DNA of 8,603 nt from positions 1-8,603 of the forward strand of contig USPE01000072.1 in NCBI GenBank assembly GCA_900556545.1. The letters run 5' to 3'. The notes under the pieces were generated by a model, which ran no database searches, was not told the DNA's origin, and saw only the letters and a program-made list of their open reading frames with translations. The stretch is from an uncultured Peptococcaceae bacterium (GTDB lineage: Bacteria; Bacillota; Peptococcia; Peptococcales; Peptococcaceae). This document shows positions 5,598-8,603 of this stretch, piece by piece (the stretch's first letter is position 1; each line of letters opens with the position of its first letter). A program made the translations under genes and the position numbers.

Positions 5598-6596
5598 ATG
5601 ACAAAAAATTATTTTCCCCAGTTGGACTTAGAACAGTTTTGGGATGATGACGAGCTGGCATTAGAGGAATATGTAGACGAAGCGCCGGACGATCTTTTAA
5701 TTGCGTCCATCGAAAACGAACTGGGCTATAAACTGCCCGATTCTTATATTGCGCTTATGAAGCAGCACAACGGCGGCATTCCTTATGCCACCTGTTACCC
5801 ATTGCCGGAAGAAGACGAGCAGGATGACTTAGATTATGTAGAAATTACCGGATTTTTGAATATCGGCCGCAAAAAAATGAACTCTTTGTGCGGTGCTGCC
5901 GGCAACAAATTATTCAAAGAAATCTGGCATTATCCTGATTACGGCGTTTATATCTGCGATTGCCCTTCGGCAGGATTTGACCTGATTTTGTTGGATTACC
6001 GGCAATGCGGTACAGATGGAGAGCCTTCTGTGGCTTATGTCAATATGGAAACTTCACAAATTATTACTCTGGCGCCGGATTTCGCCACTTTTGTGCAGGG
6101 ACTGACCGAGGAAGAAGAGCTCATCTCCTTGGAGGAGGAGCTGGCTTATCAGATTCAAATTGTTGAGGAAGGCGCATTTTCGCCATTGTTGGCAAAAATT
6201 TGCCGAAATTGCGGTATTCCGCAGGCAGAACAGTGGGTGCGTTCCGCTGCCAGACAAATTGTAGAAGAAAAAGGTTATTTCGCTTTACACGAAGATGCCC
6301 ATTCCTGGCTTTTATATGATTTGCAATACATGCTTTACAGCTTTGCCTTTCCACGGGCGTCGTTTAAACAATATCTGCATGATTATCCACTAATCCTTGC
6401 AGAGGACGGACTATTTTCCACCAATGGATATGCGCCGGCCTTTGTGGCAGATTGGATGGAAACCAGAATTTCCGAAGGAAAATTAAAGCAGGCCGGTAAA
6501 ATGATCGGTCAGAAAAATTGTCTGGTGTTCACCACCGAAGCCATGGAAGCTATCGTGCAGCAGTGCAAAGAAATCCACAGCCGTTATCTGGCATAA
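5598..6596 (+). CDS. SMI1/KNR4 (SUKH) family protein with unassigned C-terminal half
   Basis: This is a predicted 332-residue soluble acidic protein. The start ATG (5598) has AGGA about 9 bases upstream. Residues about 33-170 fit the SUKH fold: LIASIENELGYKLPDSYIALM (34-54), the HNGG turn (57-60), the central strands EITGFLNIG, GVYICDCPSAGFDLILLDY (116-134), and PSVAYVNMETSQIITLAPDFATFVQGL (143-169). Many bacterial SUKH proteins are immunity proteins for polymorphic or contact-dependent toxins, but others serve unrelated roles. Residues about 170-332 are mostly helical, start with a Glu-rich linker (EEEELISLEEELAYQ), and match no domain I recognise. No toxin gene is adjacent: the neighbours are a phospholipase C-like gene upstream and a convergent glycosyltransferase gene downstream. 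It has its own promoter and is followed 128 bases later by a strong hairpin. Immunity function is therefore only a possibility. Confidence 0.88.
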   Translation: MTKNYFPQLDLEQFWDDDELALEEYVDEAPDDLLIASIENELGYKLPDSYIALMKQHNGGIPYATCYPLPEEDEQDDLDYVEITGFLNIGRKKMNSLCGAAGNKLFKEIWHYPDYGVYICDCPSAGFDLILLDYRQCGTDGEPSVAYVNMETSQIITLAPDFATFVQGLTEEEELISLEEELAYQIQIVEEGAFSPLLAKICRNCGIPQAEQWVRSAARQIVEEKGYFALHEDAHSWLLYDLQYMLYSFAFPRASFKQYLHDYPLILAEDGLFSTNGYAPAFVADWMETRISEGKLKQAGKMIGQKNCLVFTTEAMEAIVQQCKEIHSRYLA

Positions 6597-6692
6597 GGTG
6601 GTTTGTCCATCTGAAAATTTTAGGAAAAATAGGACATGTTATCATACTGCCCTGCTTTCTTTCTTGCTGCAGCCGGTAATGAAAAGATACGC

Positions 6693-6750
6693 CAGACATC
6701 TTCAATACAAACAAAATAAATCCATTCAGTGGACAGAAGCAGACATCTTC
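6693..6750 (+). repeat. 11-bp direct repeat CAGACATCTTC, two copies
   Basis: CAGACATCTTC occurs at 6693-6703 and again at 6740-6750, where it forms the loop and inner arm of the downstream hairpin. The gap 6597-6779 otherwise shows no supported gene. The repeat may be a trace of local duplication. Confidence 0.35.
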
Positions 6751-6762
6751 CGTCCACTGAAT
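6724..6762. terminator. Bidirectional terminator between convergent genes
   Basis: ATTCAGTGGAC (6724-6734) pairs with GTCCACTGAAT (6752-6762). After one mismatch the stem continues with GAAG/CTTC around a 7-base loop, about 16 pairs in all. The plus-strand tail is CTGTTTTA and the minus-strand tail is GGATTTATTTTGTTTG, so both are moderately T-rich. It starts 17 bases after the glycosyltransferase stop codon and 128 bases after the SUKH stop, as expected for two convergent transcription units. Confidence 0.7.
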
Positions 6763-6779
6763 CTGTTTTATCGGCACAA

Positions 6780-7835
6780 CTATATCACACTTTCACTCTG
6801 TTGTTTTAAATTATGGTTCGTTCTCTTTTCCATATCTGCACCTGCAATCTCATCATAGATGTGCAGCAGCTTTTCCCCTGTTTTTTGAATAGAGAGATCT
6901 TCGGCAATCTGCCGTCCGGCCTGCGTCAAATCAGCTGCATCACCATTCAAAATCTCACACGTTTTTTGGTAAAAGGAATCTATATCCCCACTTTTATAAA
7001 CAGTTTCGCCATCCCTGAGCCAACCTTCATATACCGGAATATCCCGAAGCAATACCGGAACCCCGCATGCAAGTGCCTCCAAAACAACGATACCCTCTGT
7101 TTCCTCATAACTCATAAAACAAAACAAATCGCATCCACAGTAGGCATCCCGCAATTCCTCTCTCCCTACATAACCGGGAAACAACAAATTGGCCGGCGCA
7201 TTTTTAATAGCATTGCAGATCTCCAAAGGAACTAGATTCAGATTCGTATATCCAAACCAGAAAAAGCGGGTTTCCGGCATACTGCGGGCCAAATTGATAA
7301 AATCAAGAATCCCTTTTCGCGCAATGTAATGACCCACAGAAAGCACAGCTTTATCGTTATCCCCAAGTTGATATTTCTTTCGGAAAGCATCACGATACTG
7401 TTTACGAAAAGCAAAAAAATCTGTATCAATTCCATTAGAAAGCACAGAAATGGGCTTTCTAATCCCATAACTCAAAAGCAACTTTTTAGAATATTCCGTA
7501 GGGGTGATAATAACAGTTCCCGTCTCATAACAAACTTTAATCCATTTCTTAAAAAGCGGAGCAACTGCATTGGACAGCCGAAAAGAATTACAAAAATCCT
7601 CCTTTGTGGAATGGGCATAATATATCACTTTCTGTCTCCGCAATCTTGCCAGTAACGCCATAAATAACGAATCCGGAAAAATTGTGTTGATATGTATCAG
7701 CACAACATCCCGATCATTCTCATATGTGTTTTCCATCTGGACACTGTCCAGCATCGCTTTTTGGTGATACAGTGCCTGCCCAACACCGCTTTTTTCCACC
7801 AACTTTAAAGAACCGGTATATAATCGCACTTTCAT
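6780..7835 (-). CDS. Family 4 glycosyltransferase, CpoA/LafA-like (glycosyl-diacylglycerol synthesis)
   Basis: This is a predicted 351-residue GT-B fold enzyme. The start is the ATG at 7835, with GGAGG 9 bases upstream inside the end of the previous gene; the longer open frame to 7982 overlaps the upstream gene in another frame. The N-terminal domain has MKVRLYTGSLKLVEKSGVGQAL (1-22), VLIHIN (45-50), YYAHSTKEDFCNSF (72-85) and IITPTEYSKKLL (109-120). The C-terminal nucleotide-sugar domain has VLSNGIDTDFF (131-141), SVGHYIARKG (166-175) and YEETEGIVVLEALACG (243-258), with the family EX7E pair Glu245/Glu253. The HSTKEDFCNSF, WFGYTN and YEETEGIVVLEAL segments closely resemble pneumococcal CpoA (LafA), which adds a second sugar to glucosyl-diacylglycerol at the cytoplasmic membrane face. 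Donor sugar and exact acceptor cannot be told. It starts 2 bases after the TVP38-type gene, so coupled translation is likely. Confidence 0.92.
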   Translation of the reverse strand: MKVRLYTGSLKLVEKSGVGQALYHQKAMLDSVQMENTYENDRDVVLIHINTIFPDSLFMALLARLRRQKVIYYAHSTKEDFCNSFRLSNAVAPLFKKWIKVCYETGTVIITPTEYSKKLLLSYGIRKPISVLSNGIDTDFFAFRKQYRDAFRKKYQLGDNDKAVLSVGHYIARKGILDFINLARSMPETRFFWFGYTNLNLVPLEICNAIKNAPANLLFPGYVGREELRDAYCGCDLFCFMSYEETEGIVVLEALACGVPVLLRDIPVYEGWLRDGETVYKSGDIDSFYQKTCEILNGDAADLTQAGRQIAEDLSIQKTGEKLLHIYDEIAGADMEKRTNHNLKQQSESVI

Positions 7836-7837
7836 TT

Positions 7838-8440
7838 TTATCGTCCTCCAAATATCATCGGAATATGAGTAAATACTGCCATAAGCCCCATACTGTAAAG
7901 AGCAATGGCAAAGGGTTTTCCCAACAAAATAATGGCTACAAAATGCGGCAATGCCATTCCGGTAGTTCCTGCCAAATAGCACAAAAAATCATCAGGTGCA
8001 GCCGGCAAAAAGATTGCCAGCGTAAACATCTTGGCAAAGCGATTTTTTTCGGCAGTCCAAGTTTCATATTTAGAAATCAGCTTCTGACTAAAAAAATACT
8101 GCAAAATCGGTTTGCCAAAATATCTGGCTACCAAAAATGCCAGAATAGAGCCAATGCAGATCCCAATATAGTTATAAAGAAAGCCTCTCCACGTTCCAAA
8201 CAAAAGGATTCCCGCAAGACAACCAATTCCGCCGGGCAACACAGGTACAACAACTTGTACCGCCTGAAAAACAACAAACACAAATGCTCCGGCAATTCCA
8301 AAACCCGCAATAAAAGTTTGCAGTTTATCCTGCGAAGAAAAAATTCCGGTTTTCCAACCATAAATACACAAAGCTATAGACACAATAAAACTAACAAAAG
8401 AAATTATTTTAAAAACCGTTCGTCTGCAATGCTCTGTCAT
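7838..8440 (-). CDS. TVP38/TMEM64 family (DedA-like, VTT domain) membrane protein
   Basis: This is a predicted 200-residue polytopic membrane protein. The start ATG (8440) has AAGGAG 6 bases upstream. Hydrophobic segments lie at about 10-28, 45-66, 73-105, 137-158 and 165-190. The VTT-domain signature is visible: FQAVQVVVPVLPGGIGCLAGILLFG (58-82), then GFLYNYIGICIGSILAFLVARYFGK (86-110), and in the second half RFAKMFTLAIFLPAAPDDFLCYLAGTTGM (134-162) with KPF at 175-177. Proteins of the wider DedA/TVP38/TMEM41 superfamily are implicated in lipid scrambling or flipping; bacterial DedA relatives recycle undecaprenyl phosphate or move phosphatidylethanolamine. It stops 2 bases before the glycosyltransferase start, so the two products may act on the same membrane lipid (inference). 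No clear promoter is seen in 8441-8534. Confidence 0.92.
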   Translation of the reverse strand: MTEHCRRTVFKIISFVSFIVSIALCIYGWKTGIFSSQDKLQTFIAGFGIAGAFVFVVFQAVQVVVPVLPGGIGCLAGILLFGTWRGFLYNYIGICIGSILAFLVARYFGKPILQYFFSQKLISKYETWTAEKNRFAKMFTLAIFLPAAPDDFLCYLAGTTGMALPHFVAIILLGKPFAIALYSMGLMAVFTHIPMIFGGR

Positions 8441-8534
8441 ATTTATCTCCTTCTATTCTCAACAAAAGATCTTATTTTTTCTACATGTATAACTTTTCAG
8501 ATGCCCCTTTCTTCGGAATCTTTCAATATAGAAC

Positions 8535-8603
8535 TTACTTGTTATCTCTCGAATAAAACCGCACCATCCGAAACCGATTGTAACTGTCCAACCGTTGTTC
8601 CTG
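8535..8603 (-). CDS. Possible C-terminal end of an upstream gene (very uncertain)
   Basis: On the minus strand a frame open from the right edge encodes QEQRLDSYNRFRMVRFYSRDNK and stops with TAA at 8537-8535, 94 bases before the TVP38-type start. Its basic, aromatic composition would suit a protein C-terminus. A second frame in the same stretch (GTTVGQLQSVSDGAVLFER, stop at 8542-8544) looks equally possible, so the true frame cannot be decided. The space 8441-8534 shows only the ribosome binding site of the next gene. Confidence 0.25.
   Translation of the reverse strand, partial: QEQRLDSYNRFRMVRFYSRDNK

Noticed and set aside
6813..7235. Plus-strand frame of 140 codons opposite the glycosyltransferase
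   Set aside because: Shadow of a well-supported gene; no family resemblance.
7836..7982. N-terminal extension of the glycosyltransferase frame
   Set aside because: The extension lies wholly inside the TVP38-type gene in another frame. The ATG at 7835 has GGAGG and begins exactly with the family N-terminus MKVRLYTGSLKLVEKSG.

Overview
The window looks like ordinary chromosomal DNA of a low-to-middle GC Bacillota (Firmicutes) bacterium. The reasons are the strong GGAGG-type ribosome binding sites, the clostridial-type glutamine-dependent NAD synthase, a minimal TatA/TatC pair without TatB, and a CpoA/LafA-type glycolipid glycosyltransferase. Class and genus cannot be fixed from the sequence; both Clostridia and Negativicutes are possible. 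I see no rRNA, tRNA, CRISPR array, transposase, phage gene or recognisable riboswitch.

Layout. Positions 2-514 (+) hold the C-terminal end of a NAD synthase (nadE) that starts outside the window. It converges on a minus-strand group: a small one-helix membrane protein (541-834) downstream of a coiled-coil protein resembling the DIP1984 family (883-1386). A gap of about 200 bases (1387-1587) contains a candidate promoter and a perfect 10-bp inverted repeat. Next, read leftwards, comes a probable operon: tatA (4313-4023), tatC (3909-3163), a PRC-barrel protein with an acidic tail (3132-1888), and a stand-alone FeoA-like protein (1818-1588). A good extended -10 promoter lies at 4406-4434.

Divergent from tatA on the plus strand is a zinc-dependent phospholipase C-like protein (4554-5348), then a SUKH (SMI1/KNR4) protein (5598-6596) with its own promoter. 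Between them is a perfect 14-bp hairpin without an adjacent T-tract. A strong hairpin at 6724-6762 separates the SUKH gene from a convergent minus-strand pair: a TVP38/TMEM64 (DedA-like) membrane protein (8440-7838) and a CpoA/LafA-like glycosyltransferase (7835-6780). These two genes are 2 bases apart and probably translationally coupled.

How the genes relate. The tat genes build a twin-arginine translocase for folded proteins. The PRC-barrel and FeoA-like proteins are soluble small-barrel proteins of unknown partner whose place in the tat transcript suggests an envelope or metal-related role (inference). The TVP38 and glycosyltransferase pair points to synthesis and perhaps transbilayer movement of glycosylated diacylglycerol lipids. 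No gene here forms a clear new defence or mobile system. The most interesting items are the tat-PRC-FeoA arrangement, the orphan SUKH protein with an unassigned C-terminal half, and several unexplained inverted repeats.
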